A stretch of 64,000 nucleotides of DNA, from positions 42,667 through 106,666 of the forward strand of contig CAZHKE010000006.1 of NCBI GenBank assembly GCA_964532485.1, in the 5' to 3' direction. Under the pieces are notes generated by a model. That model searched no databases. It saw nothing but the letters and a program-made list of their open reading frames with translations, and was not told the DNA's origin. The DNA is from DATBSK01 sp964532485. Lineage in GTDB: Bacteria; Actinomycetota; Acidimicrobiia; IMCC26256; PALSA-555. Positions 42,597 to 52,082 of this stretch are shown piece by piece; the stretch's first letter is position 1, and each line of letters starts with the position of its first letter. A program made the position numbers and the translations under genes.

Positions 42597-43856
42597 GTGA
42601 CAGACCAACCGGCCGGCGGCGACGAGACGACCCGCGCCGGCGCCCCATCGCCCGAGAGCGCGAACTCGGCGCCACGACGCATCCTCGAAGGAGTGCGTGT
42701 GCTCGAGCTCGCAACCCTGCTCGCTGGGCCGTTCATCGGAATGCTGCTCCGCGACTTCGGCGCCGAGGTGGTCAAGGTCGAGGATCCTGGTGGAGGCGAC
42801 CCGTCACGCGGTTGGCCGCCCAGCGCGGGTGGGATGAGCGTGATGTTCGCCCGAGTGAACATGGGCAAACGGTCGATCGCCGTCAACTTGCGTGACCGCG
42901 CCGGTCAGCAGCTCATTCGTGATCTCGCGGCGACGAGCGACGTCGTGATCGAGAACTTCCGGCCGGGTCGCCTCGCGGCCTGGGACCTCGGGTGGGACCG
43001 GCTGAAGGAGATCAACCCGCAGCTCGTGCTGGTGCACGTGACGGGGTACGGACAAGACGGACCGTACCGGGACCGGCCAGGCTTCGGTGCCGTTGCCGAG
43101 TCCGAGGGTGGATTGGCGTACGTCAACGGGTGGGCGGACAAGCCACCTGCGATCGCTCCGTTCGGCATGGGTGACTCGATAGCGGCCATGGCCGGAGCGC
43201 TCGGCGCCGTCCTCGGCTTGCTCGACGTCGCCAACGGCCGCAAGGGACGCGAGGTCGACATCGCGCTCTACGAACCGACGATCGCGTTCATGGGAGACAC
43301 GATCCTGCGATACACGCTGACGGGGGATGTGCTCGAGCGAGGCGGCTTCAACGTGACGGCACCGCGGGGGTGCTACGAGACGTCCGACCAGCATTGGATC
43401 ATCATCGCCGGGTCGAGTGAAGCGGTCGTCCATCGCTTGTTCGAGGCGATGGGCAGACCCGATCTGGTGACCGATGACCGCTTTGCGACCAACGCGGCGC
43501 GCATCGAGAATCGCGCGGAGGTCGAAGAGATGGTGAGCAGATGGGTCGCGACTCAAACTCGCGAAGGCGTCCTCTCGATCCTTCGCGACCACGATGTCGC
43601 CGCGGGCCCGGTCAACGATTCCAAGGACATCGCCGAGGACCCCGTGTTCCGCCAACGGGGAAGCATCAGAGAGGTTCGTAGCGAGCGCTTCGGCGGCACC
43701 GTGCTCTGGCCGGGAGGAGTGCTGAGAACGACCGAACCTGTCGCCGACTACGTCGATCCCCCGGATCTCGGCCGAGACACGGACGACGTGCTGGCCGAGC
43801 TCGGCGTGGCGCCCGAACGACGGGCCGAGCTCCGCTCGACGCATGTCATCGGGTGA
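42597..43856 (+). CDS. CaiB/BaiF (class III) CoA-transferase
   Basis: 419-residue CoA-transferase closest to the formyl-CoA transferase pattern: LLAGPFIGMLLRDFGAEVVKVED, MGKRSIAVNLRD, VVIENFRPGRLAAWDLG, VTGYGQDGPYRDRPGFG and the catalytic Asp in GMGDSIAAM. The GTG at 42597 follows AGGGGG with suitable spacing; the first 28 residues are a low-complexity lead-in. It stands alone between the SnoaL-like gene and a convergent acyl-CoA ligase. Substrate unknown. Confidence 0.92.
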   Translation: MTDQPAGGDETTRAGAPSPESANSAPRRILEGVRVLELATLLAGPFIGMLLRDFGAEVVKVEDPGGGDPSRGWPPSAGGMSVMFARVNMGKRSIAVNLRDRAGQQLIRDLAATSDVVIENFRPGRLAAWDLGWDRLKEINPQLVLVHVTGYGQDGPYRDRPGFGAVAESEGGLAYVNGWADKPPAIAPFGMGDSIAAMAGALGAVLGLLDVANGRKGREVDIALYEPTIAFMGDTILRYTLTGDVLERGGFNVTAPRGCYETSDQHWIIIAGSSEAVVHRLFEAMGRPDLVTDDRFATNAARIENRAEVEEMVSRWVATQTREGVLSILRDHDVAAGPVNDSKDIAEDPVFRQRGSIREVRSERFGGTVLWPGGVLRTTEPVADYVDPPDLGRDTDDVLAELGVAPERRAELRSTHVIG

Positions 43857-43865
43857 GGCGTCGCG

Positions 43866-45443
43866 TCAGTGGCTCGATGATCGATCTTCCGGCCACAGCG
43901 CGGCGCGCAGCTTGAACTTCTGGATCTTGCCGGTGCCCGTCTTCGGGAGCTCGCCGAACACGACCCGCTTCGGCGCCTTGAAACGCGCGAGCCGGTGGCG
44001 CACGTGTGCGATCAGCTCGTCTTCGGATGCGGTGGCACCAGGTTGGAGCACGACGAATGCGTGTGGCACCTCACCCCAGCGTTCATCCGGTGCAGCCACG
44101 ACCGCGCACTCCAGGACGGCCGGGTGGGCGGCGAGGGCCTGTTCGACCTCGATCGAGGCGATGTTCTCACCGCCGGAGATGATCACGTCCTTCGACCGGT
44201 CCCGCAGCTCGAGGTAGCCGTCCGTGTGGATGACACCGACATCTCCGGTTCGCAGCCAGCCCTTCGCGTTCGCCTGGGCGGTGGCGTCCTCGTCGCGGTA
44301 GTAGCCGAGCATCACGTTGTTGCCTCGCAGCACGACCTCGCCCAGCGTCTGTCCGTCGGCACGGACGTCCTCGCCGTTCTCGTCGACGACGCGTAGAGGG
44401 ATGCCGATCTGGTTGACGACACCTTGGCGTGCCTTGAGCCGCGCCCGTTCGGCGTCGTCGAGCCGATCCCATTCGGGCTGCCAGTCGCAGATCACGGCCG
44501 GCCCGTAGGTCTCGGTCAGCCCGTACAGGTGGGTGACGTGGAGGTTGAGCGCGGCCATCCTGGCCAGCAGCGCCGGTGAGGGTGGTGCTCCACCGGTCAT
44601 CACGCTCACCGGGCGCTCCGAGGGCCCGGCGTCCGCCCATGGGCCGTACGCGATCGAGGTGAGCACAGTGGGTGCTGCGTTGAAGTGGGTGACCCCGTCA
44701 TTGCGGATCGCGGCCCAGATTCGTTGCGGATCGACGCGGCGGAGCTCGACGTGCGTGCCGCCGGCAGCTGTGACGGCCCACGGGAAGCACCAGCCGTTGC
44801 AGTGGAACATCGGCAGTGTCCACAGGAACACGGTGCTCGGCGCGAGTCGGGTGTGAGCGCTCATCGCGATCGCTTGTAGGTAGGCGCCGCGGTGGCTGTA
44901 CATGACGCCCTTCGGGCGTCCGGTGGTACCGCTCGTGTAGTTGAGGGCGAGCAGCTGGTGCTCGTCACTGACCTCGATGCGCGTCGGCGACGCCTTGGTG
45001 AGGGCCGCCTCGTAGCCGTCGTCGGATCCACCAGCGACGACCAAGATCATGTCTGGCCGTCCGTCGGCGAGCTGGGCGCCGACGCGCTCGAGCTCGTGGT
45101 CGACGATCAGCACGCGAGCGTCGCAGTGCTCGACGATGTACGCCAGCTCCGGCACCGACAGCCTCGTGTTCAAGGCGTTGAGGACGGCCCCCGCCCACGG
45201 CACCCCGAAGTGGGCCTCCAGCAGCGTGTGCGTGTTGGGAGAAAGGACCGACACGACATCACCCAGTCGGACGCCGAGCTCCGCGAGGACACCCGCGAGG
45301 CGTTCGCAGCGTTGGAGAAGCTCGCGGTAGCTGAGCTCCACGTCCTCGCCGACGACGGCGGGACGCTCGGCGAACGCGCTGGCCGCGCGATCGAGGAACG
45401 ACGTCGGCGTGAGCGGCACCGCCCCGAACGGTGACGAGGTCAT
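43866..45443 (-). CDS. Acyl-CoA synthetase, AMP-binding family
   Basis: 525-residue ATP-dependent acid:CoA ligase. Motifs: P-loop YTSGTTGRPKGVMYSHRG, YGLTETYGP, WLRTGDVG, SGGENIASIEVE (hinge) and the C-terminal catalytic Lys in KTGTGKIQK. The MFHCNGWCFPW segment is typical of medium- or short-chain FadD-like ligases (DmdB-related). It would activate a carboxylic acid of the pathway. It is convergent with the CaiB gene and divergent from the aldolase-DUF35-LLM unit. Confidence 0.92.
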   Translation of the reverse strand: MTSSPFGAVPLTPTSFLDRAASAFAERPAVVGEDVELSYRELLQRCERLAGVLAELGVRLGDVVSVLSPNTHTLLEAHFGVPWAGAVLNALNTRLSVPELAYIVEHCDARVLIVDHELERVGAQLADGRPDMILVVAGGSDDGYEAALTKASPTRIEVSDEHQLLALNYTSGTTGRPKGVMYSHRGAYLQAIAMSAHTRLAPSTVFLWTLPMFHCNGWCFPWAVTAAGGTHVELRRVDPQRIWAAIRNDGVTHFNAAPTVLTSIAYGPWADAGPSERPVSVMTGGAPPSPALLARMAALNLHVTHLYGLTETYGPAVICDWQPEWDRLDDAERARLKARQGVVNQIGIPLRVVDENGEDVRADGQTLGEVVLRGNNVMLGYYRDEDATAQANAKGWLRTGDVGVIHTDGYLELRDRSKDVIISGGENIASIEVEQALAAHPAVLECAVVAAPDERWGEVPHAFVVLQPGATASEDELIAHVRHRLARFKAPKRVVFGELPKTGTGKIQKFKLRAALWPEDRSSSH

Positions 45444-45640
45444 CGGCGGGTCATTCGCGCGATGCCGGCCCTGTGGTGCCCTGCCCTCTCTGGGCAGCGG
45501 CTGATCATCACAACGAATTGGCTCGAATCGACGCCCCGCTGATACTGCACTTCCCTCGTGTTGCGACGCGCGTGTCGAGGCGGCATGCTAACAATCATCC
45601 TAATCAAGTCGAAGTCGTCGCTCATCGAGGGGGGAGGCGC

Positions 45641-46789
45641 ATGACTCGCACCGCGAATCCGACGGCGTTCGTCGGCTGCGGGTACACCGACGTCACGCGC
45701 CACCCGGCCAAGTCCGAGATCGACCTCGGCGTCGAGGCCTGTGCGCGTGCGGCCGAGGATGCCGGCCTCGAACCCGGCGACCTCGACGGGATCAACATCC
45801 AGGTCCACCACTACCCACCGCCGGACACGGGCGAGATCGTCGCTCGGCTCGGGATGCACGAGGTCAAGTGGACCGAAGACGGCGGGATCGGGGTTACGGC
45901 GATCGCGCGAGCTGCCGACGCGGTCGCCCGCGGGAGATGCGATCGAGTGGTGGTGTGCAAGATCATGAACACCGTGGCGCCGGTCCTGACGCCGCTCATC
46001 GACCCGGACACCGGGAGGGTCGGGGGGCAGGCCCAGTTCGACGTCCCGTATGGACTCGGCTACACGATGCAGGGAATCGGGCTGACGACCCGTCGCTGGA
46101 TGCATCGCTACAAGATCACCTCCGAGCAGGTGGGTTGGCTCTGCACCACACAGCGTGAGCACGCCCGCCTCAACCCGCATGCGGTGCTCCACGATCCGCT
46201 GACCCTCGACGAGTACCTCGCGTCGCGCTGGATCGCCGATCCGGTGCGTCTGCTCGACTGCGACTATCCCGTGAACGGTGCCTACGCCTATGTGATGACG
46301 CGCGTCGATGCTGCTCGCGATCTGCGGCACCCCCCGGTGCTGCTCCTCTCGTGGGCCGAGTCCTCCCACGACCAGATGGCGTACAACAACCTCCCCGAGG
46401 AGCTGGGCGACGGGCCGACCGGCTGGCTGTCCGAGATCTATCGAGACGCGGGCATCGGACCGGATGAGCTCGACGTGTGGATGCTCTACGACGGCTTCAG
46501 CTTCTTCGCGATGCAGTGGATGGAGAGCCTCGGACTGGTACCTCGCGGCGAGTCGGGGAGCTACGTCGAGGGTGGTCGACGGATCGGCATCGATGGGGAG
46601 CATCCGGTCAACACTCACGGGGGACAGCTCTCCGAGGGGCGGCTGCACGGCGCCGGTCACATCCTCGAAGCCGTCCAGCAGCTGCGGGGGAATGCCGGCG
46701 CCCGCCAGGCCAACAAGGCGGACCACGCCGTCGTGACGACTTCCTTCCCCAACACCGGTGCTGCGGCGATCCTCGCCAGGAGCAACTGA
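45641..46789 (+). CDS. Ltp2-like thiolase-fold aldolase
   Basis: 382 residues of the SCP2-thiolase family without the thiolase Cys (EDGGIGVTAIARAA at that site) and without the C-terminal CxG (TSFPNTGAAA). Conserved with the other modules: DPLTLDEYLASRW, LLDCDYPVNGA, MLYDGFSFFAMQWMESLGL and GGQLSEGRLHG. Cys-Asp of the DCDYPCD pattern is replaced by Val-Asn here. The ATG follows GGGGAGG. The stop overlaps the next DUF35 start (TGATG). Retro-aldol activity with that partner is inferred from the Ltp2 family. Confidence 0.86.
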   Translation: MTRTANPTAFVGCGYTDVTRHPAKSEIDLGVEACARAAEDAGLEPGDLDGINIQVHHYPPPDTGEIVARLGMHEVKWTEDGGIGVTAIARAADAVARGRCDRVVVCKIMNTVAPVLTPLIDPDTGRVGGQAQFDVPYGLGYTMQGIGLTTRRWMHRYKITSEQVGWLCTTQREHARLNPHAVLHDPLTLDEYLASRWIADPVRLLDCDYPVNGAYAYVMTRVDAARDLRHPPVLLLSWAESSHDQMAYNNLPEELGDGPTGWLSEIYRDAGIGPDELDVWMLYDGFSFFAMQWMESLGLVPRGESGSYVEGGRRIGIDGEHPVNTHGGQLSEGRLHGAGHILEAVQQLRGNAGARQANKADHAVVTTSFPNTGAAAILARSN

Positions 46790-47256
46790 TGACCGACACG
46801 AACATCGAGACGCGTGCCGGGCAGGAGCGCCTCAAGCAGGCCGGAGTGTTGCCCGTCCCCGAACCCGACGAGCTGACGGCGCCGTACTGGCAAGCGTCGG
46901 GGCGAGATGAGCTGCGCCTGATGACGTGCACGAGCTGCGGCCAGCTTCGCCACCCACCGTCCGTGACCTGCCCGTACTGCGGATCCCAGGAAGCATCGTG
47001 GGAGCGCGTCAGCGGTGACGGCACCGTCTACAGCTTCATCATCGACCATCGCTTGATGGTGCCGGGATTCGACGAACCCTACGTCGTCGCCCAGGTCAAC
47101 CCGATCGAGGCGGAGCACGACACCGTTCGCATCGTGGCCAACATCAAGGGCTGCGATCCGTCAGCCGTGTACATCGGCATGCCCGTCGAGGTGTTCTTCG
47201 AGCAACGAGGCCCGGCGCGCCTCCCGCAGTTCCGTCCTCGACTGGATCAGAAGTGA
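46789..47256 (+). CDS. DUF35 zinc-ribbon/OB-fold protein, aldolase partner
   Basis: 155 residues. Zinc-ribbon cysteines are Cys47, 50, 61 and 64 (CTSCGQLRHPPSVTCPYC); the OB fold follows with EPYVVAQVNPIE and VFFEQRGPARLPQF. About 35 extra residues precede the ribbon compared with the fused protein at 5090. It overlaps the upstream aldolase by one base-codon step (TGATG), the usual arrangement for the two subunits. Order here is aldolase then DUF35, the reverse of the 37.4 kb module. Confidence 0.91.
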   Translation: MTDTNIETRAGQERLKQAGVLPVPEPDELTAPYWQASGRDELRLMTCTSCGQLRHPPSVTCPYCGSQEASWERVSGDGTVYSFIIDHRLMVPGFDEPYVVAQVNPIEAEHDTVRIVANIKGCDPSAVYIGMPVEVFFEQRGPARLPQFRPRLDQK

Positions 47257-47329
47257 GCAGAGCACGCCATTCGCCGAGGGTCATGTCCCGAACCGTTGTC
47301 GCAACACTCCGAACGAAGGAATCCATCTG

Positions 47330-48493
47330 ATGGCTCGACTCAACTTTGGTCTGTTCGTCGCACCGATTCACAACCTCGGGCAGAGCCCGAACCTGGCGCT
47401 GCACCGTGATGTCGAACTCGCGGTTCTGGCTGACCAGCTCGGCTACGACGAGGTCTGGTTCGGCGAGCACCACTCGAGTGGCACCGAGTGGATCACGTCG
47501 CCCGAGATCTTCATCGCCCACGTCGCCCCGCAGACCCGGAACATCAAGCTCGCCACCGGCGCGATCTCCTTGCCGTACCACAACCCGCTGTGGGTCGCCG
47601 ACCGAGTGATCTTGCTCGACCACCTCACACGCGGCCGGCTGATCTGTGGCATCGGCCCGGGGTCGATCGCGAACGACGCTCACATGATCGGGCTCGACAT
47701 GACCGAGCTGCGCGACGCGCTCGAGGAGGACGCCGAGGTGCTGATGCACCTGCTCACGAGCGAGGAGCCGCTCTCGGTCAAGACGTCGCGCTACACGCTC
47801 AACGACGCGATGTGCATGGTCCGTCCGTACTCGGACCCGCTCTTCGAGGTCGTCATCCCTGCCGTGTCTTCGGCGGTCGCACCGACCTTGGCGGGCAAGT
47901 TCGGCGGGAGCATCATCTCGATGGCCTCCTCGGCGGAAGGTGCAGCCAGCGCGCTGACGTCGCAGTGGGATCTGGTGGAGTCGGTTGCCGCCGAACATGA
48001 CCGCGAGGTGTCTCGCTCTCGCTGGAGGCTCACCTCGAACATGTACATTGCCGAGTCCGAGACCCAGGCACTCGAAGACATTCAGCACGGGTTCATGGCG
48101 TGGTACAGCTACTACCAGAAGAACACGTCGCATCCCATGTTCGAGTGGAAGTTCGAGACGTTCGAGGAACGCCTGCAGTACCTCAAGGAAGCGGGCATGG
48201 TCGTGATCGGCACCCCGGACGACGCGATCAACACGATCTCGAAGTTCGCGGAGATGAGCGGCGGCTTCGGTTGCCACGTGCAGTTCCACCACGAGTGGGC
48301 GACCTTCGAGAACATGAAGCGCCACCACAACCTCTTCGCGCAGTACGTCATGCCACATTTCCAGGGACAGCTGTCGGGTCCGCAGAAGACGAGCGACTTC
48401 GCTGCGCGCGATCGCGAAGGCAACCTCAAGGAGATGACGCGGGCAATGGACAGCTATTCGTCGCGCCGCCCGATGCCGGCCGGCTCTTCGTGA
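47330..48493 (+). CDS. LLM-class flavin-dependent monooxygenase (limonene monooxygenase-like)
   Basis: 387-residue luciferase-like flavoprotein that uses reduced FMN supplied by a separate reductase. The family motifs are FGLFVAPIHNLGQSP, YDEVWFGEHHSSGTEWI, LATGAISLPYHNPLWVADR and LTRGRLICGIGPGS, the last typical of the class. Length and these segments fit the limonene 1,2-monooxygenase/alkanal monooxygenase branch. No flavin reductase is encoded nearby. It is 73 bases after DUF35 and before an aldehyde dehydrogenase, so oxidation of an aldehyde, ketone or olefin on the same route is likely. Confidence 0.88.
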   Translation: MARLNFGLFVAPIHNLGQSPNLALHRDVELAVLADQLGYDEVWFGEHHSSGTEWITSPEIFIAHVAPQTRNIKLATGAISLPYHNPLWVADRVILLDHLTRGRLICGIGPGSIANDAHMIGLDMTELRDALEEDAEVLMHLLTSEEPLSVKTSRYTLNDAMCMVRPYSDPLFEVVIPAVSSAVAPTLAGKFGGSIISMASSAEGAASALTSQWDLVESVAAEHDREVSRSRWRLTSNMYIAESETQALEDIQHGFMAWYSYYQKNTSHPMFEWKFETFEERLQYLKEAGMVVIGTPDDAINTISKFAEMSGGFGCHVQFHHEWATFENMKRHHNLFAQYVMPHFQGQLSGPQKTSDFAARDREGNLKEMTRAMDSYSSRRPMPAGSS

Positions 48494-48535
48494 GCATGAT
48501 GGACGGAGGCTTGGCAACTCTTGCGCAGGATATCC

Positions 48536-49996
48536 ATGACAACGCTTGGTGACTCCCGCTTGTTGATCGACGGCGAGCTGCGCCCGTCCTCGTCCGGTGC
48601 CGAGTTCGACAACATCGACCCGACGACCGAGGAAGTGCTCGGGCGTGCTGCCGCTGCAACCACAACGGACCTCGATCGCGCGCTGGGGGCCGCCCGACAC
48701 GAGTTCGACCATGGCTCGTGGGCGCGCGATCTCGACCTGCGCGTGCAGTGCCTGCGGCAGTTGCAGACCGCGCTCGCGGCGAACCTCGACGAGCTTCGCC
48801 AGGTCCTGATCACGGAGGCCGGCTGCCCGGTGGCGCTGACCCGAGGCGCGCAGGTGGACACCGCCCTCGACGAGATCACCGATGCGGTCGCGCGTGCATC
48901 GACCTACGAGTGGGAGCGACCGATCGTGGCTGCAGGTGCCACCGGGGAGGTGCTCTTGCGGCGCGAGCCGCGCGGTGTCGTGGCCGCGATCACTGCATTC
49001 AACTACCCCCTCTATCTCAACCTGCGGAAGGCCGCGCATGCGCTCGCCGCCGGTTGCGTCGTGGTGCTGAAACCCTCTCCGCTGACGCCCTGGTCTGCCA
49101 CGGTGCTCGGGCGCATCGCCCACGAGCACACGGACCTCCCGGCCGGTACGTTCCAGGTCATCACGGCAGGTGGCGCCGATGTGCCCGCCGCGCTCACCAG
49201 CGACCCCCGAGTCGACATGGTCACGTTCGTCGGCTCGTCTGCGGTCGGCCGGCAGATCGCGCAACAGACGGCGCCGGGCTTGAAGAAGACAGTGCTCGAG
49301 CTCGGTGGCAAGTCGGCGGCGATCGCTCTCGACGACGCAGATGTCGCGACCGTGGCGCAGGCCGCGGCAGGGGTCGCCGTACATGCCGGGCAGGGCTGCT
49401 CCCGGCTCTCAAGGTTCCTCGTTGCCCGTAGCCTCTTCGACGAGTCGGTCGACGCGGCACGCGAAGCCTTCGGGTCGATCGTCGTCGGCGATCCACGCGA
49501 CGAGCTGACGGTCCAAGGCCCGCAGATCTCGTTCCAGCAGCAACAGCGAGTCCTCGGACTGATCGAGGTCGCCAAGGCCGAGGGGGCGAAGGCGATCGTC
49601 GGGGGCGGCACGCCGTCCGACCTCGATCGTGGCTACTTCGTCGAGCCGACGCTGCTGACCGGAGCGCAGCCGGACTCTACGATCGCTCAGACCGAGGTGT
49701 TCGGCCCCGTCGTTGCGATGATCCCCTTCGACGACGACGACGAGGCGATCGCGATTGCCAACAACTCCGAGTACGGGCTCAGCGGCGCGGTGCTGAGCGG
49801 CGATCCCGAACGCGCGATGGAGGTCGCACGTCGCGTGCGCACCGGCCAGATCCTGATCAACGGAACGCACCCGGGCATGGGCGCGCCGTACGCCGGATGG
49901 AAGCAGTCAGGTCTCGGCCTGGATGGGGGCGAGCTGGGCTTCGAGGAGCATCTGGAGGTCAAGGTGATCGGCCACCCGCCGACCGCGAGCAGCTGA
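48536..49996 (+). CDS. Aldehyde dehydrogenase family protein
   Basis: 486-residue ALDH. The catalytic Glu is in VLELGGKSAAIALDD and Cys in HAGQGCSRLSR; FNYPLYLNLRKAAHA and FVGSSAVGRQIA are the cofactor segments. The start TTLGDSRLLIDGELRPSSSGAEFDN resembles that of the ALDH at 22339 (LVDGKLVDAEGGETFDN), so they are paralogues. It closes the aldolase-DUF35-LLM-ALDH unit and could oxidise the aldehyde released by the aldolase. The ATG at 48536 is 43 bases after the LLM gene. Confidence 0.91.
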   Translation: MTTLGDSRLLIDGELRPSSSGAEFDNIDPTTEEVLGRAAAATTTDLDRALGAARHEFDHGSWARDLDLRVQCLRQLQTALAANLDELRQVLITEAGCPVALTRGAQVDTALDEITDAVARASTYEWERPIVAAGATGEVLLRREPRGVVAAITAFNYPLYLNLRKAAHALAAGCVVVLKPSPLTPWSATVLGRIAHEHTDLPAGTFQVITAGGADVPAALTSDPRVDMVTFVGSSAVGRQIAQQTAPGLKKTVLELGGKSAAIALDDADVATVAQAAAGVAVHAGQGCSRLSRFLVARSLFDESVDAAREAFGSIVVGDPRDELTVQGPQISFQQQQRVLGLIEVAKAEGAKAIVGGGTPSDLDRGYFVEPTLLTGAQPDSTIAQTEVFGPVVAMIPFDDDDEAIAIANNSEYGLSGAVLSGDPERAMEVARRVRTGQILINGTHPGMGAPYAGWKQSGLGLDGGELGFEEHLEVKVIGHPPTASS

Positions 49997-50016
49997 TCGC
50001 CGCCCCGTTCCCCGAA

Positions 50017-50034
50017 CCCGGCAAGGCTGCCTGG
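50017..50034. terminator. Weak hairpin between ALDH and BVMO genes
   Basis: CCCGGCA and TGCCTGG pair with one mismatch over a 4-base loop in the 78-base gap between convergent genes. Position fits a terminator, the stem is modest. Confidence 0.25.
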
Positions 50035-50074
50035 GCCTGACGTCCGCGTGGCGTGTCAACTCTCCGGTTGGGCG

Positions 50075-52069
50075 TCACTCGACGATGAGATCCTCCCCGA
50101 AGTGGGGGCGCACCGAGCCGGTTCCTACCAGGTCGGGACGACGCGGCTCTCCGCGATGGTCCTCGGGGCGGCGCAGCCAGGCCCACATGACCCGTACGTC
50201 GAACGGCGAGTTCCCTGCTGACCGGCCGTGCTCGTTCGTGTAGTAGTTGCGGACCCGGGGGTCACGGTAGATCTTGTGCAGCTCCTGGCGGTCGAGCTCG
50301 TGGTTGTATCGCCAGTAGGCGTCTTCGGTGACGTCAACGATCCGCTCGTCGTTGAGGATCAGATGGGCGATGCACTCGAGGGCGAAGCGCGTGACCATCT
50401 CCTCGAGCTCGAGGATCCCGAGACCGCCAGTCGCATTGGTGTTCGGGCCGTAGATCATGAAGAAGTTCGGGAAGCCCGGCAGCATCGTACCGAGGTAGGC
50501 CCGGGCTCCGTCCTTCTCCCAGAGCTCCTCGAGTCGCTGCCCATGGCGCCCGCGGATCTCCATGGGCCACAGGAAGTCGTTGGCCTTGAACCCCGTGGCG
50601 CACACGATGATGTCGACCGGATGGCTGGCGCCGCTCTCGATCTCGATCGCGTCTGGCGTGATCCGGCGGATCCCGCTGGTGACGAGGGTGACGTCATCGC
50701 GAAGGAGCGCGTCGTAGATGCAGTCGTCGGGGTCGACGAGCACGGGCCGAGAGGAGAACGGCGGGGCGACGGGAACCATCTTCTCCAGGAGCTCGGGCCG
50801 CTCGGCGAGCTTGCGCTCCATGAACGCGAGACGCTGGTCCCGGGCCTTCTTGTTCAGGGCGCTTCGGGCGTGCTCGTCCTCGAACGTGGGGTCGGCGGTG
50901 AACGCCGCGCCCATGCCGTCCGGACCGTAGAGCCAGCTGAGGCGCAGGCGGAGGAAGTTGAGGAGATACGGGAAGTTCCGGTCGAGCCATGTGACCTGAG
51001 GCGGGAACGGGGTCAGGTAGCCACGGGCCTCGAAGCACCAGCTCGGCGTGCGCTGGAAGACGCAGGTGTGCTCCGCGAGCTTGGCGATCTCCGGGACCAG
51101 CTGGTAGCCGGAGCATCCGGTGCCGATGACCGCGACACGCTTGCCGGCGACGTCGAGGTTGGTCGGCCACCGCGCGGTGTGGAAGCATCGTCCTTGGAAG
51201 GTGTCGATCCCGTCGATGTCAGGTAGGTTCGGGCGGGCGAGGAAGCCGACGCTGCAGATCACCACGTTGGCCCGCCACGTGCGGGGCCCGTCGGGACCGA
51301 CACCTTCGATCTCCCAGACCTTGTCGGTCTCGTTCCACCTGGCGGCCTCGACCTCGGTCTCGAACTCGATGTTGTCGCGCACCCCGCCGAACGTGTCCGC
51401 GACCCAGTTGAAATAGCGTTCGTTGTCGCGCTGCTCGCAGAAGGGGTTGGGGAAGTCGAAGCCGACGCCGAAGGTGTGGGTGTAGAGCCGGCTCGGCTGG
51501 TCCACCCGCGCACCGGGGTAGCGGTTCTCGTACCACGTGCCACCGACACCGGCGTTCTTCTCGAGCACCACGAAGGGGATTCCGGCTCGCTGCAGCTGCA
51601 CCGCGGCACCCAGGCCGCCGGGGCCCGCGCCGATCACGACCACCGAGAACGCCCGCAGCTGGTCGGCCGAGGGCGGCGCGCTCCACGTCAATCCCCGGGC
51701 CCAGGGATCGAGACCCAGCTGCTCGCGCCACAGCTCGAGATCATCGGCGGGGATGGGCTCCCCGACAGTCAGGCTCATGCTGCGGGCGAGGCGGTCCGCC
51801 GGCCCGATGTCGAGCTCGCCGGCGCCACCATCGCGGTAGGCCTTGAGGAACTCGGCCGCCTTGACGCGCAGCTGCTGCGTCACCGCTGGGCTGGCCGGTA
51901 CGTTCATCTCGGCGAAGCCGGCCATCACGGTTGTCACGTCCGTGGCGGCGATGCTCTCGTCACCGGTGAGCTGGTAGAGCAGCCCCCGCAGCGCCATCGG
52001 GTCCGCGTGTCCGACCGCGTCGTCGATGGTCTCGTCGGTCGCGTCGAGCAGCTCCTGTCGTACCGTCAT
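50075..52069 (-). CDS. Flavin-dependent Baeyer-Villiger-type monooxygenase, HAPMO-like
   Basis: 664 residues. A helical N-terminal extension of about 140 residues (typical of 4-hydroxyacetophenone monooxygenase-like enzymes) precedes the FAD motif VIGAGPGGLGAA (146-157). The type I BVMO fingerprint is FQGRCFHTARWP, and the NADPH Rossmann motif is AVIGTGCSGYQ. The C-terminal ATGFKAND and IYGPNTNATGGLG segments are standard. It inserts oxygen next to a ketone, giving an ester or lactone. It is last in a minus-strand unit behind the DUF3237 and D-aminoacylase-like genes, which may hydrolyse or process the product. Confidence 0.92.
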   Translation of the reverse strand: MTVRQELLDATDETIDDAVGHADPMALRGLLYQLTGDESIAATDVTTVMAGFAEMNVPASPAVTQQLRVKAAEFLKAYRDGGAGELDIGPADRLARSMSLTVGEPIPADDLELWREQLGLDPWARGLTWSAPPSADQLRAFSVVVIGAGPGGLGAAVQLQRAGIPFVVLEKNAGVGGTWYENRYPGARVDQPSRLYTHTFGVGFDFPNPFCEQRDNERYFNWVADTFGGVRDNIEFETEVEAARWNETDKVWEIEGVGPDGPRTWRANVVICSVGFLARPNLPDIDGIDTFQGRCFHTARWPTNLDVAGKRVAVIGTGCSGYQLVPEIAKLAEHTCVFQRTPSWCFEARGYLTPFPPQVTWLDRNFPYLLNFLRLRLSWLYGPDGMGAAFTADPTFEDEHARSALNKKARDQRLAFMERKLAERPELLEKMVPVAPPFSSRPVLVDPDDCIYDALLRDDVTLVTSGIRRITPDAIEIESGASHPVDIIVCATGFKANDFLWPMEIRGRHGQRLEELWEKDGARAYLGTMLPGFPNFFMIYGPNTNATGGLGILELEEMVTRFALECIAHLILNDERIVDVTEDAYWRYNHELDRQELHKIYRDPRVRNYYTNEHGRSAGNSPFDVRVMWAWLRRPEDHRGEPRRPDLVGTGSVRPHFGEDLIVE

Positions 52070-52082
52070 GTGCGAGGCCGGG

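Noticed and set aside
45444..45640. Copy of the TGGTT palindrome between the ligase and the 45.6 kb aldolase
   Set aside because: No match with fewer than several mismatches; this gap holds only an AT-richer stretch and the aldolase ribosome binding site.
47144..49384. 746-codon minus-strand frame
   Set aside because: Antisense to the LLM monooxygenase and aldehyde dehydrogenase; no recognisable domain.
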